DNA of 64,000 nucleotides from Podocnemis expansa (taxonomy: Eukaryota > Chordata > Testudines > Podocnemididae). Of this stretch, positions 10,863 through 22,213 are shown piece by piece. The stretch spans positions 45,685,275-45,749,274 of the forward strand of contig ML681989.1 in NCBI GenBank assembly GCA_007922195.1, given 5' to 3'. The notes beneath the pieces are model-generated. The model was not told the DNA's origin and ran no database searches. It saw only the letters and a list, made by a program, of their open reading frames with translations. Position 1 is the stretch's first letter, and each line of letters begins with the position of its first letter. The translations under genes were made by a program, and so were the position numbers.

Positions 10863-13800
10863 AGGACATTCACGGAATATTCACAAATAGTTTTAATTCA
10901 CTAAAAATGTATTTTCTGGTGATTTTTCTTATTCATCAGTTTTTCCCTGTAGGTGTGCAGTAGTGTAGTAAGAGACATTTGGAAAAAGTGAGAGAGGTGA
11001 AAAAAAGTGGTGTTTGAATTTGCTTTTTAAGTTCTAATTTTCAGTACCTTTTGTGATTATACAGTCATTCCTGCTGAAAATTACATGCTTTATTAAGAAA
11101 TAATATGTATTGGGCAGAGATTTAGTAGGCTGAAAAGAATTTAAATTCCTTGTCTTCCTTCTCACCTCCATTCATAAGAAATAATCAAAGCATATGCAAT
11201 TTTTTTCAGGTAGTGAACAATTAAATATGATGCCCATAACACTTCAACAGGCTCTCTGAACTGGCATATCAGACTGATCTACTGTAAGAGGGAGATAAAA
11301 ATAGATTCCAATATTACTGCAAGAAAATTTCAGTGACAATTTCAATATGAAGGACTATAGTGTCAACCAATTGTTACCACAGACCAGTACCTCAGATTAC
11401 TTTACAGATAGCAGCAGTGACTGTGGTTAAGCTACTTTGTGTTTATACTGTCTTCTGAGGTATGTGTAATAGCTCATGCTAACAAAAATGTGACTTGAAT
11501 CTCTCCATTCCCTTCTATGCATACAATGGTATCCATCCTGTTACAGTTAGTGCATGATAGGGAGAAGCTTTGATTTCATTCGTAATTATAATTTCGTGTC
11601 TGCTTCAGGGCAGTCTGTGAATGGGTTGGTTTTTAATTCAATATTTGGTTCAGTATACCTTTATTTACTGGACTATGATACCTTTTGTTCTGTCAAACAG
11701 TCTGTTTAGTCATAGTTTGTTAAAGTTTATAAGTTAAAATGCAAGGTCTGATTCTAAACACTTTTAGACCAGCTTTATCCCACTGTAACTTCATTTAAAT
11801 TAATGGAGTTATACTGACTGAAAGGTGCAGGATCAGAATCAGTCTCATTATATCCTTAATGCTATGCATTCTGCAATATATTTCAGATACACTTTGAACA
11901 AGAAACTGAAATTGCATAAATTGTAGAGGATAGGCTCCTCATTGTCTGACAACCAGAAAAAAGGATGTTATATCTTGACAGATGAAATTAGTCAGAGGAA
12001 GAGATAGTGCACACAAAACAAAATCCTGGGGTTTGCAGAAATTGGCAAAGAAACGGAAATAGTCAGAACAACAGATAATGGAGTTGAATAGAACTCTGCT
12101 TTTGCATTATAGGTTGTCTTCACCTCCAGATTAACCCAAATACGTGAACCACAGGACTGACTTTACGCAATGGTTTTCCTAACTCTACATAGTAAAGGAA
12201 TCAAAGTACATGTAAGAGGAGACCCCACATCTGCTTCAAAAAGCCTGATTTAAAACTTCACTGAAGTCAGTGATGGTCTGTGGAAAATCTCTGGATTATA
12301 ACAAATGTCATTGTAGGGAATAAAAATAACAATTACAGATAAATTATGAAGTCCTTATCAGGTCCATATTTAGGAAAACTTGACAACTAAGCCCAAAAAT
12401 GGAGTGTATAATTTGGCCATTAAAGTAGAAGCAATAAGCATTACATACAATTATGAATAACTAGGATTTTTGTTTTAAAAAGGCAATAGAACATGTCATA
12501 GATTGATTCCTTTCCAAACTTAAGGAACTAAAAAGGGAAGGAAATTAATAAATAAGAAAACAGATTGTTTTAGCAGTCTTCTCAATAGGTTGGTAAACTA
12601 CTTGAAGTAGATGAAACTGATGAGTGTTGTGAAAGAACATATGCTACAATGTGTATTTATCACACTGGGAGAGCAAACATGAACATGATGGTTGGTAATT
12701 ATACTTGTAGAAAAACAAAAGCTGAAAGTTGTATTGGTTTTATTTGGTTATGAAAGCACATATGAATAAATATTAGTCTTTCATGTTATTTCTATTATTA
12801 TTATTAATGGACACAATATTATTATTTGATAAGCATCAGGTTTACTGACAGCCTTATGTAGATATATGTAGCTTGCTAATAAGCATGCAGTCTCTTTCAT
12901 TTTTAAAATAGGACGGTGAGGATTCAAGGCATTCCAGCTACAGCAGCAGTAGCCATTGTGCCAGACAGATCATGAACAACACTGATGCTGTTACAACAAT
13001 TTTACATCTGATAAAATGACACTGAGGATGCACTTGTAGATTCAGACCAACAGGAAAGACATTGGCCACCAGAAAATCCTGCTTTACACCTCTATGCAAA
13101 GGAAGGTGCATTTTAGAATGATTCAGGGTGTCACTGTGATTTTCTTCTATTTCTATTTTAAATTAGGGTTAAATTATTGTCACCCCTTAATCTTCATATA
13201 TGACTGAGAAATTGTCATTCTTTTGGGACATAAAAGTCCAAGGACTCCATAAAAAACACTGTCTCTAAATTTCAGAAATGACACGTTTACTCCCTCATTG
13301 TTTTGCTTTTTGCACATGAAGAAAGAATAAATGTTGTAAATTACTTGTTTAATTTTATACACAAGGCAACTGGAATAGCTTAAAAGCTTTCTAGGAAGGT
13401 AAAGGGGCCATATATCCTGGAACCAGTGTAATTTGACTGTAGAATCAGCATAACTGGCTATGAAAGAATTTCTCAGTGGCAAGGGAAATCTTTTGACCCT
13501 GTAGAGGTTTCTAAATCTAACATGCTGCTGTTATTGGGGGTTACAACAAGATCATCTTATATGGCACTGATCTCTAGTGTGATTTTGGCCTAATTAGGAT
13601 GGTCAGCATCCATAGCAAATTAGAGCAGCCTACAGGAAATGTTCCTACAAACAATGGCCCCCAGGTTGTGTACAAAGTTGAAGATTATGCTATTTCTGAA
13701 CCCCTTCTTTTAATGGAAGGTGCAGCAAAAATTGACACCCCACAGCATTACCTCAGAACCACCATAATGAGCTAAGAAGTTTTATGGATAACACTGTACA

Positions 13801-14323
13801 ATTTAACATTAAGGATTCAATGTATAGATTAGTCAAATTAATAACTGGTAACCTGAACTATTTCTAGCAGAGGTAAATCAAGCATTTAGTTTCTAAGCCC
13901 ACATCATCATGCAGTAGAAAAATATATGTACTGTACAGAATAGGTCTGATCCAGTAACTGCCTGCCATTTGTTAATCTTTGAGTTCTGGAGTTTTAGCCA
14001 AAAATTGTCAAAAATGTAAAAATAACGCAGTTTTTATTTTGTGTTACACAAAGGTAAATTGATGAAGAGATTAATGAACCTTTATTCAGAGATTTTTATA
14101 AAAGTACAAGAGATGATGAATCTGTTATGCCTCATTAGGTTGCTATTGTCTTCCAATATAGAAAGCTTTCAAAATTATGTACAGTTTAGCCACATTGCAC
14201 TTCATGGATATAGTTGCAAGCCCAAAAGAATTAGGGATGGTCAGTGGTTTGGAAGCATGTCCCTCTGGATGCTTTATTTACTGCTAGAAGGGCACTAAAT
14301 CTTATTTCAGATTCTGAAACACC
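10863..14323. other. Largely repeat-free DNA
   Basis: About 3.4 kb without a clear transposon or gene. At 11750-11855 a motif GTAACTTCATTTAAATTAAT, preceded by 'gaccagctttatcccact' and followed by 'gatcagaatcag', looks like a very old dispersed repeat. Open frame 13180-13482 (100 aa, minus) has no motif I recognise. Conserved non-coding elements, if present, cannot be judged from one sequence. Confidence 0.5.
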
Positions 14324-14741
14324 TGGGGTATGCAGACACTTGCAAGTTGGTTCAAATTAAGACGACTTAATTCAAACTAACCTAGTACTGTCTATACTAG
14401 ACTTTCATTTGTTCAAATTAAGGAATTCCTTAATTAAAAACTACTGAAAGCTTAGTCTGAATTAGTAAAACCTGAGGGTTAATTTGAACTAAGCCCTTAG
14501 TTCGATCCTTAGTTCAAACTAAGGATGGTGTAGACTTGGATTAATCCTTAGTTCAAATTTAATAAATTTGAATTAAGGGCAGTTAGTTTGAATTAACAAC
14601 GTGGACTAATTCAACTTCATGTTAACTCAAATTGGTCCACTTTGTTAATTTGAACTAATTAGTTTGAGTTCAGTTTAAACTCAAATTTATTAGTTCAAAT
14701 TAACAAATTCAAAACTAACTTCTCCTAGCATAGCCATAGAC
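14324..14741. mobile_element. TTCGAA-palindrome element
   Basis: The left end 'ggggtatgcagacacttgcaag' and right end 'gcatagccatagac' are diverged versions of the GGCTATGTCTACAC terminus. Almost all of the interior is diverged copies of the palindrome TTAGTTCGAACTAA in both directions (for example 'ggttcaaattaag', 'cttaattcaaactaacc', 'taatttgaactaagc', 'cttagttcgatcc'). No coding capacity. Sister copies are at 16978, 38072, 40976 and 50611. Confidence 0.75.
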
Positions 14742-14984
14742 TTAATTTGCTTTTTAACAGAACTTTATTTCTCTGCTTCCAGTCCACACAAGAATCAGAT
14801 TTAGAATTACACTAGGATATTTTTGGGTAAAGAGATCTGTTACTTTTAAGGCCCCTTTCAGACTACTGGATTGGTCTAATGAGGACATGGAAACATATTA
14901 ATCCAAGAGTGAAACCTGACCTCAAAGAAGCGAAGTGGGAGTTTTGCTGTTGCCTTCACTGAGGTCAAAATTTCATCTCTCTTT

Positions 14985-15090
14985 ATATCAATTTATATGA
15001 CCTCTGACAGGTAACATGATCTCTCAAAACTCCTGTTTCTTAAATTGTAAAATGGAGAATGTGATTTACATAGTAAGGGGACCTAGATGC
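14985..15090 (+). repeat. Probable MIR/CORE-SINE 3' fragment
   Basis: 'tatgacctctgacaggtaac', then 'cctgtttcttaaattgtaaaatggagaatgtg', matches the MIR layout 'tgacctt...aagt', 'cctcagtttcctcatctgtaaaatggg'. Highly diverged. Confidence 0.55.
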
Positions 15091-15170
15091 ACAAGTAAGC
15101 AATGTTTATATAATAAAAAGCTTAAACCTTATTCATGTGGCAGGTGTCAAATGTAGGAACACCACTCAGC

Positions 15171-15420
15171 CCTAGTCTACACTTGGGCAAAATTCAGCAG
15201 CAGTCGACTGCCATTTACATAAGGAGTGTAAAATTCCTTGCATAAAACGATGGCTACTTTTTAAACCACCATTACACACTAGGGCAAAGCTGACCACAAA
15301 TCGCTTGTGGTCAGCTTTCCTGTATGCCCCCTGACTCTCAGGACTTCCTGGGTCGGCATCTGGGAGTGGTGCGTTGAGTTCACACTTGCTGCGATCCACT
15401 CCCAGAAACCTGAACAGACA
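15171..15420 (+). repeat. 'TCTACACTTGGGCAAAATTCAG' element with perfect hairpin
   Basis: It starts 'agccctagtctacacttggg' and 'caaaattcagcagcagtcgactgcc'. The same end occurs reversed at 19265-19316, so it is a dispersed family. Arms AAAGCTGACCACAA (15286-15299) and TTGTGGTCAGCTTT (15305-15318) form a perfect 14-bp stem with a 5-nt loop. The right limit is uncertain. Confidence 0.55.
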
Positions 15421-16977
15421 TACCCTCAGCTTTACTGTATTCCAGACAGACCTGTGTTCAAGCTTCTAACATCATACTACAGGAAAATTGCATTCTTTAA
15501 AAATGTTGTTCCTTTAATTATATTTTGTGAAATACAAAACATTTTTATTAAAAAAATAGAAGCTTCAAAATCTATAATTCCTCAACTATATGATCAGTTT
15601 TCCTCCTCTATGCTACTGCAAGGAACATAAAATCTTGTTACCATAATGAGAAAGAATTCCTAGAATGCATACAAATGTAATTCACTGCAACGGAAAAATG
15701 AAAAGAGTAGAAATGTTTCATCACAAAAGTCCCTTCTTCAGACTTGAAAGTGGGCTTTTTGCCATTTTAAAAAACATCACATTTTAATTATTTCAAGCTA
15801 GTTAAAATGAATATATAAAATGAAAATGAAATGAGTAGATTTATGCCATAGGCAACTATTAAGCTCACAGAGGGGGGAAAAAATGTTGGTTTTGCCTAAT
15901 AGATTGCTGTAAATCCTAACAGTTACTGTCTGCCCTGAGTTTGTTGGTTCACTGACATTTCAGAACAGCTGTGTCTCAAGAGAGTCCCGGTAAGATGTAA
16001 TTGACTGCTTTTGAGTTGATTTCAAATCCATTCAAGACATGTGGGTTTCTAAATGCATGGGAAACAATCCTTTTGAAATAATCTATGTTGCATGAATGCA
16101 GAGCTTCTTTAAATGACTGAAATTGCTTGAAATATTTATGAAAGAAGCTCACAGTTTTCAAGATGGCATGATTAACAGTGCTGGCTAAGCCAAAAATAAT
16201 TATATGCTGTACTTATACCTGGAAAATTATGAGTATTTATAGAGCTACTAGCTAAGTAAGTATGCATAGTGCTTAATTATTTTGCAGGCAAGGAAGACTC
16301 AACCCCTGTCCTGAAGATTATGCTATCTAGGGCCCCAATCCTGCAAAAGGAGAAATGCACATTAAGCTGTAGGGTAGGAGCAGATTGTTAAATTACTTGT
16401 TACATACACGTGCGAGTTCTGTATTACATAGTAATTGAGATTTTCCATTTTTTCATAGTGACAAACATTTTTCATTAATTTTAATGGAAGCTATGTCAAA
16501 ACTAAGAAGGTAAAAACATGTACTTTACATAAACATGGAGTAGGGAGCCATTGCTATAGGAGGTGTCTGAAAACTGGGTTTTAAAGAATATCCAAAATAG
16601 GAGAATATGGTTGCATCTGGATCATGAAGGACACTCTAGACATAGGACACAGCATATGGAAAAACATTAAGGCAATAATGTGAGAAGCATGAAGGAAATG
16701 GAATCAGCAAGGCATACCGTACAAGCAGGAGACAAAGTCCAAAATGACAGATGTCAGGTAAATTATGGAGAAATAAGTAACACAAAAGAAGATATGAAGA
16801 CTCTTCATACTTGAACTTTCCCTAACTTACTAGCAGCTGGAACTCATTATGGGAAAGCAGGGCAGCAAAGTTTGGAGGGTTACACAAACCTACAGAAAGG
16901 CAGCAGACAAGAGCTTTATGGAGCTGCATCCAAAGCTCATTACCATCACTGGAAAGAATCCCAATATAAGCTGTATC
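15421..16977. other. Unassigned DNA
   Basis: Nothing recognised. Short open frames (61-107 aa) lack motifs. Confidence 0.45.
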
Positions 16978-17355
16978 ACTATGTCTATACTGGGAATTGA
17001 GTTCAAATTAAGGGGTATTAATTTGAACTAAATTAGTTCACATCCATGCTGGCTGTCATCAGTTCGAACTAAGGAATTCCTTAGTAATAAGTTTGAACTA
17101 ACCCAACATAGATATGTTAGCTCGAACTAACCGTTAGTTTGAATTAAACGTGATTTGACCTTCTTCCTCCCAGGATGCATGGCACCTCTTTTTATGGTAT
17201 TGGGTGGGGGGGGGGTGACCCTTCTCAGGTGCCATGCTGCCACACTTCCTATGGCATCCCTCCTCCTAAGACAAACTAGCAAGTCCTGTGCATGGATATG
17301 CTAATTTGATTTAGGTTTCTAGTTCGAACTAGCATTCTTAAGTGTAGACATAGTC
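16978..17355. mobile_element. TTCGAA-palindrome element
   Basis: It starts 'cactatgtctatactgggaa' and ends 'aagtgtagacatagtc', an inverted pair. The interior has repeated palindromes ('gttcaaattaagg', 'atcagttcgaactaagg', 'agctcgaactaaccg', 'ctagttcgaactagc') plus a non-palindromic core near 17150-17290. Several intact TTCGAA cores make this one of the less decayed copies. Confidence 0.8.
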
Positions 17356-18624
17356 TATGAGAACATGGAGAGGCAAGAGGTGAACAGGAAAATCTGAGAA
17401 AAATAACAAAGAAGCTTTAGAAGAGAAAAATGAGAGGGTGAGATATTTTTATATTCAAATCCAAAGATTTCAACAATCTAGTTTGAAGAAAACCATTATT
17501 TTTTCTCAGTTGAAATTACAGCTTTTCTGTGAGCCTTGCTGGAGAAGGTAACCATTTGCTAGAAGAGCCAATAGAGGTCATGTTTGAACAGAAGATATTG
17601 CCAGAGGTGTATCCACATTTTATGTTCTTTTAAAAATACAGAGGAAGGAAAAATATTAACGTTACACATTTTTTTTTTTTTGCTCTTGATCCCCTATCCT
17701 ACAAAACAGGTGTGCCAATGCAGACTCTTTCCTGTGCCTCTGTTGGGAGAATCAAGGCCTTGTGGGGTGTGTTGCTTTTATTGTAAGAATCAATGACATT
17801 ACCTTCATTTCTCAGAAACACTAAGGGGACTTACACAGATTTATGCACATGGTGTGAAGCTATCAGAATATTCTGGCCAGATAATTTTACTCACTTTTAC
17901 AGTAATTCTGTCAAGTGTGGCGTACATTCAATACCAATCAATGGGAGCTCAGCACTTGTCCTGAGATGCTCAATACCTCATATAATCAAACAACTTATGA
18001 TGAAAACATATGATAATGTACGGATTTATCTAGGACACCAGTGATAAAGCCATATCCTCTTTATTTCAGTGGGAGTACTTGCAAGAGCAAAGATTATCAA
18101 AAGTTACCAGTGCCTTTTGTAGAGCCTGTTGAAATATCCCTCACTGGACACTGATTGGGCTTCAGAGAGGGGATCCAAATGATTAACTCCTTGTGTTTTA
18201 AACTTTCAGAGCCTCAACAGGCAGTGTCCTTGCTTAGAGTCCCTAAGCTTTGAGTGCAGATTGTTTATCTACTCCTCCTCTTGACAATGAAGATTTCATG
18301 GGTCAGCTATTTAACATCAGGAACCAATACTGACCCCCAGACTTCTCTGTCACTTAAACACACCCTCTCCCAAAACTCTAGTGACAGGTACACTCACAGT
18401 CTACAGGATAATTCTTCAAAGGCATGTGATCAGTATAGGATTTCTTTATTTACAAAATGAAGCACAAGTATGGATGACATAGGAAAAAAAAAAAACAAAA
18501 AAACCACAACATCCTGAATGCAATGCCCTATGCTCTAGCTCACCCTTCTCTTGTGTGCCCTGGATTGTTTGAACCCCTTGGGGAACTGTTTTGGTTCAAG
18601 TAGGCAACTTTTACTCTTGAAGCA
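17356..18624. other. Unassigned DNA with simple runs
   Basis: T run at about 17671-17682 and A-rich run at 18482-18504. 17815-18070 contains diverged phrases such as 'tttcagtgggagtactt' and 'tcaatgggagctcagcact', possibly a very old repeat. No gene seen. Confidence 0.4.
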
Positions 18625-19030
18625 ACTGTCCTCTACCTGAGCTGGCTCTGGGGCTGGAGAAGAGGGGCTGGGCAAGCTCAGAGCCAGAAAGGAGGGTATA
18701 AGAGGGGGCCTGCTCCTCTGTCTTGCTGACCAGCTGAGCCCACTACTCCATTTGGCCAGCCAACCAGTTCTGGGGCTGGAGGGGAGAGGGCTTTCTGCAG
18801 GCTGGCTAGGGACTTGCAGTTGCCACTTGTTCTCAAGGGTTGGGTTGGAGGGGAGGGGCTGCTGCTACTCTGCTCCCCAACCCATCAAGTTGGGGATGAA
18901 GGGGAGGGCTGAGCCAGCGTGGAGCTGGAGCAGAGGCAGGGCTGCTGCTGCACCCTGCAGAGCCAACTAGCCAGACTGTAGTCTTTGGTGGGCCAAATAT
19001 GGCCTGTGGGCCACATGCTGGACAACCCTG
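18625..19030. mobile_element. Truncated hAT-type element, right end
   Basis: It ends 'ggcctgtgggccacatgctggacaaccctg', the same terminus as the hAT at 5064-5631 (reversed 'cagg-gtgtcc-aac'). The interior is GC-rich with repeated 'ggggctggaggggaggggct'. No matching left terminus or target duplication was found, so it is truncated or rearranged on the left. Confidence 0.6.
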
Positions 19031-19316
19031 GTCTATACCAATGGCAGCAAAGCCAGCACTGTTGGATCATTTTTTCTGGATCAACTGAGTGGTCAATTAA
19101 GACATGCTCAATCAATCCAGAAACTGACTTAATAAAGCCATCTCCTCAGGTGGCGTAGTGCTGCATTGATGAGAATGCATTTTTCATTGGCTCACTCCAG
19201 TGAAAACAACACACTAAAGGGAAGTTATAAAGTCAACAGGGGTTATGGAAGCTACTTGCTTAGATTGCATATTTCCTGTTGACTGCCACTGAATTTTGCC
19301 AGTGGTATAGATGGCC
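19031..19316 (-). repeat. 'CAAAATTCAG' element, second copy
   Basis: The right part 'gttgactgccactgaattttgccagtggtatagatgg' is the reverse complement of the start of the repeat at 15171 ('tctacacttgggcaaaattcagcagcagtcgactgcc'). The left end 'gtctataccaatggcagcaaagcc' looks like its counterpart terminus. It directly abuts the truncated hAT. Confidence 0.55.
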
Positions 19317-19669
19317 CTCATTCATTGCTCCAGAGAGGAATCAGCCAGAGACTACACCTAGCAGGAACACCTACAGAAGCAGCCAAAGCAAGGACTTTTG
19401 GACATTCAATGCATTTTATACAGTTTTAAATGGACTTTCTTATCCTCCTGATTTGTTTGCTCCATCCTCTCCCTCCCAGTTTTTCCACACCTCAGATTCA
19501 ATCCATATCTGCCTCTTACCCACTGCCCTGTCCTCTTTCCTCACTTCATCAGTGCCCCCTTCTCTTTTCTTCCCATTTAACTGATCCTCTCCTAAATAAA
19601 TCCACAGCCCCAAAAATCATCAATGAACATGAAATTTGCTACCATCACGGCATTTTCTCTTCCAGTGTG
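19317..19669. other. Unassigned C/T-rich DNA
   Basis: Pyrimidine-rich ('ctccctcccagtttttccac') with overlapping small open frames that look like composition artefacts. Confidence 0.4.
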
Positions 19670-19825
19670 TTCTATGCTTTCCCCCCGCACTGTGTCTATC
19701 TTGTAATTTTAGAAGGTATACTGCTTGGGACAGACACAGTCTGCCACTCAATGTTTATAAAATATTTAGCACAATGGGGCCCTACTCTTGCTCAGTCTCT
19801 AAGTACTTCTGTAATAGGCATGATC
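19670..19825 (+). repeat. Dispersed repeat tail, second copy
   Basis: 'cttgggacagacacagtctg', then 'atatttagcacaatggggccct', then 'cttctgtaatagg', parallels 4905-5012 (agggactgtctct / gtgcctagcaca). Confidence 0.6.
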
Positions 19826-21933
19826 AATACAAGCAGTTCAAAGTTGCAGTAATAACAGACAAGAATAAGATGATGTCTGATTATGTAGACTGACATAGGA
19901 CTATGCAAGTTAGGACTAGCATAATGAGAAAGACAGCTGTACTAAGTAAGGAAAGCTCTTTTTAATAGTTTTTGTTTTGTGTTTCTTGTTTGTTTGTTCA
20001 TTTTGTTTTGGTTGGTTGGTTGGTTTTTGCTGCTGCCATAGTACAAAGAAAGGAGAATAGCACATAGTAACTTACTTCTGCACCCTAAAATAAAAAAATC
20101 CAAGGTAATCATAATTCAGCACTTCATATACTTTTCCATCATATGTATTGTATAGCTTCCAATGAATTAAATAGTGAGTATGATGCTCCTATTGGCCTTA
20201 CTCCCTCCAGTTAGAGCCATCAGAAGTTTTCACAATCACTCTATTTCTCTCCAGGCCCACAACTAAGAAGATATGCTCATAGAATTTTGTTAGATTAGAC
20301 ATTTGCAGAACAGATCTGAGTTTTCTAAAAGATAACCAAATGAAAATAGGGAGTTTCAGGTGAAATGACATATGACTGGAAACTTCCTGATGGCATATAT
20401 TTCTACCTCTTTTAAAAAATTCCACAGTTCTGCTCCTTACTACTACCAATTGAGATTCATAAACACACGATTTAGGAACTTCACTTTTCCTTTGAAATAC
20501 AAATCATAACCTTGGCTTATTGTCTCAAACTACATGAGAAGCAAATACATGGCTTGGAAACAGAGGATTCATAAATCTTGAATGCCAAAAGCCATTACAG
20601 TAATAAATATGAGCACCATAAATTAGTTATAATGCTTGGATTTCCATCACTGTTAACTACTTTAGAAACCACAGTTCTAGAGGGCAAGAATTTAAAACTT
20701 GAAGTAATAAGAAACCAGAGATTGTACACAAATATAGGAGACATTACAATGTCTCTTATTTTAGTAACATTTTTCTATTTGCCTAAAGCGGACATAGTAC
20801 CTGTATTATCTTTATCGGCAGGCATAATCAAAGCTTCTCTTACACAAGAAAGACAGCCAAACACTCTTCAACATGAGCTCCTCCAGTAATCACTTTAGTG
20901 CTGAAGCCGTCATCAGGAAGAATGAAAAGGTGGACCAGGAATATTGCCTGTGTCACCTTATTTTGTTGTTGTTGAGGCCCCCAAACAATAGGCTTCGAGA
21001 ATATGGGAGCCAAAGGGATAGCTCTGAGATAATAGGGACACAGGGGACCCAGACACAATATGAGCTTGCGATGAACAGAGGTGATCCAGGACTGTGTACT
21101 AATGTTAATTACCGGTATGTATACTGAAGTAGCACACAGAGACTTTAATTGGATGGAAGACCTTATTATAATAGGTACTATTCAAACACACAAGAAATTA
21201 TCCTAATCCTGAGGAGGTTACAATTTAATTTAAAACAAGATGCCAGAAGTGTCTGTAATAAATAATAGGACAAGAGAAATGGAGGATGTAGTTATGGTGG
21301 CAGACCACGTGCTAGCTCATGCTAGAGTCCCAGGCCAATTCATTTGCGTATTAGTATGTCAAAGCAATTGTTAAATACATTTGATGTTTCTTCTTCATGA
21401 GAACTAATAGCATGATACACTCATTGTATTTTTTACGTAACTACTTTCTGTTATAATGGAGTAGCAAATGTTTACATTGTGTATACCCCTATAACTATAT
21501 AACCCATCAAACAAAGCAGATGCCTTGTGGAATCCAAATAAAGAACTTCAATGCAAAAGCACTAATTCCAAAGCAAGCAATCACTGTGTGCGATAACTGG
21601 AGGTCAAAGATTCTAAATGCATTCCTTATTCTATGTCATTAAAGGAAAAGCCTACACAGGTAGTTACACAGCTACCTTTTCTGCAAAAAGAAGCTATGAG
21701 CATGGATTCAAGATAAGACTTCTCATCTCTGGCCTCTTGGATTTTAACAAAGCAAAACAGCAGTATGAGAACATGGATATCCCCACAGTTGTTCTGGGCA
21801 GCTGTGAAAGACTTTTGGGAAACTCACAGATTACTACATCTCTGTAAGCAGTTTGAACGACACACCTCCTCACCTGCACATCTATTTTCCCTACTTTAAT
21901 CTCTTAACTCTCCTTTCTTTTTGTTAAGAAGTT
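19826..21933. other. Unassigned DNA
   Basis: A simple T/G-rich stretch at 19969-20028 (tttgtttgtt, ggttggttgg). The rest holds no repeat or gene I recognise; open frames of up to 103 aa show no domains. Confidence 0.4.
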
Positions 21934-22213
21934 CCAAAGGGGTAGCTGTGTTAGTCTAGTTCAGCAAAACAGACAATGCTGTACTAAACTAACTAAAGAT
22001 ATTATTAACTAACAAAAGACAAAACAAACAAGGAGTCTTGTGGCACTTTTAAGGACAAACAAATGTATTTATTGCATGACCTTTCGTGGAGGAAAATCCC
22101 ACTTACATCTGATGAAGTGGAATTTCTCCCATGAAAGCTTATTGTTTGTTTTGGTTTTTGTTAGTTAATAAACCTTTAGTTAATTTAGTACAGCATTAGC
22201 TACCAGCATTGTC
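21934..22213. mobile_element. Foldback repeat carrying an outer palindrome
   Basis: The terminus 'ttccaaaggggtagctgtgttagtctagttcagcaaaac' is followed by an arm (21972-22030, 'gacaatgctgtactaaac') that is repeated inverted at 22142-22213 ('ttagtacagcattagctaccagcattgtc'). Between the arms lies the usual unit ('aaggagtcttgtggcac', 'cctttcgtggaggaaaatcccac', 'gatgaagtggaatttctcccatgaaagctt'). The right-hand inner arm ('tttaagtgccacaggactcc') is missing. A 13-bp insertion distinguishes the right outer arm. Confidence 0.75.

Noticed and set aside
14324..14741. Clustered palindromic repeats considered as a CRISPR array
   Set aside because: Vertebrate context, no constant repeat length or unique spacers, motifs in both directions and transposon-like ends.
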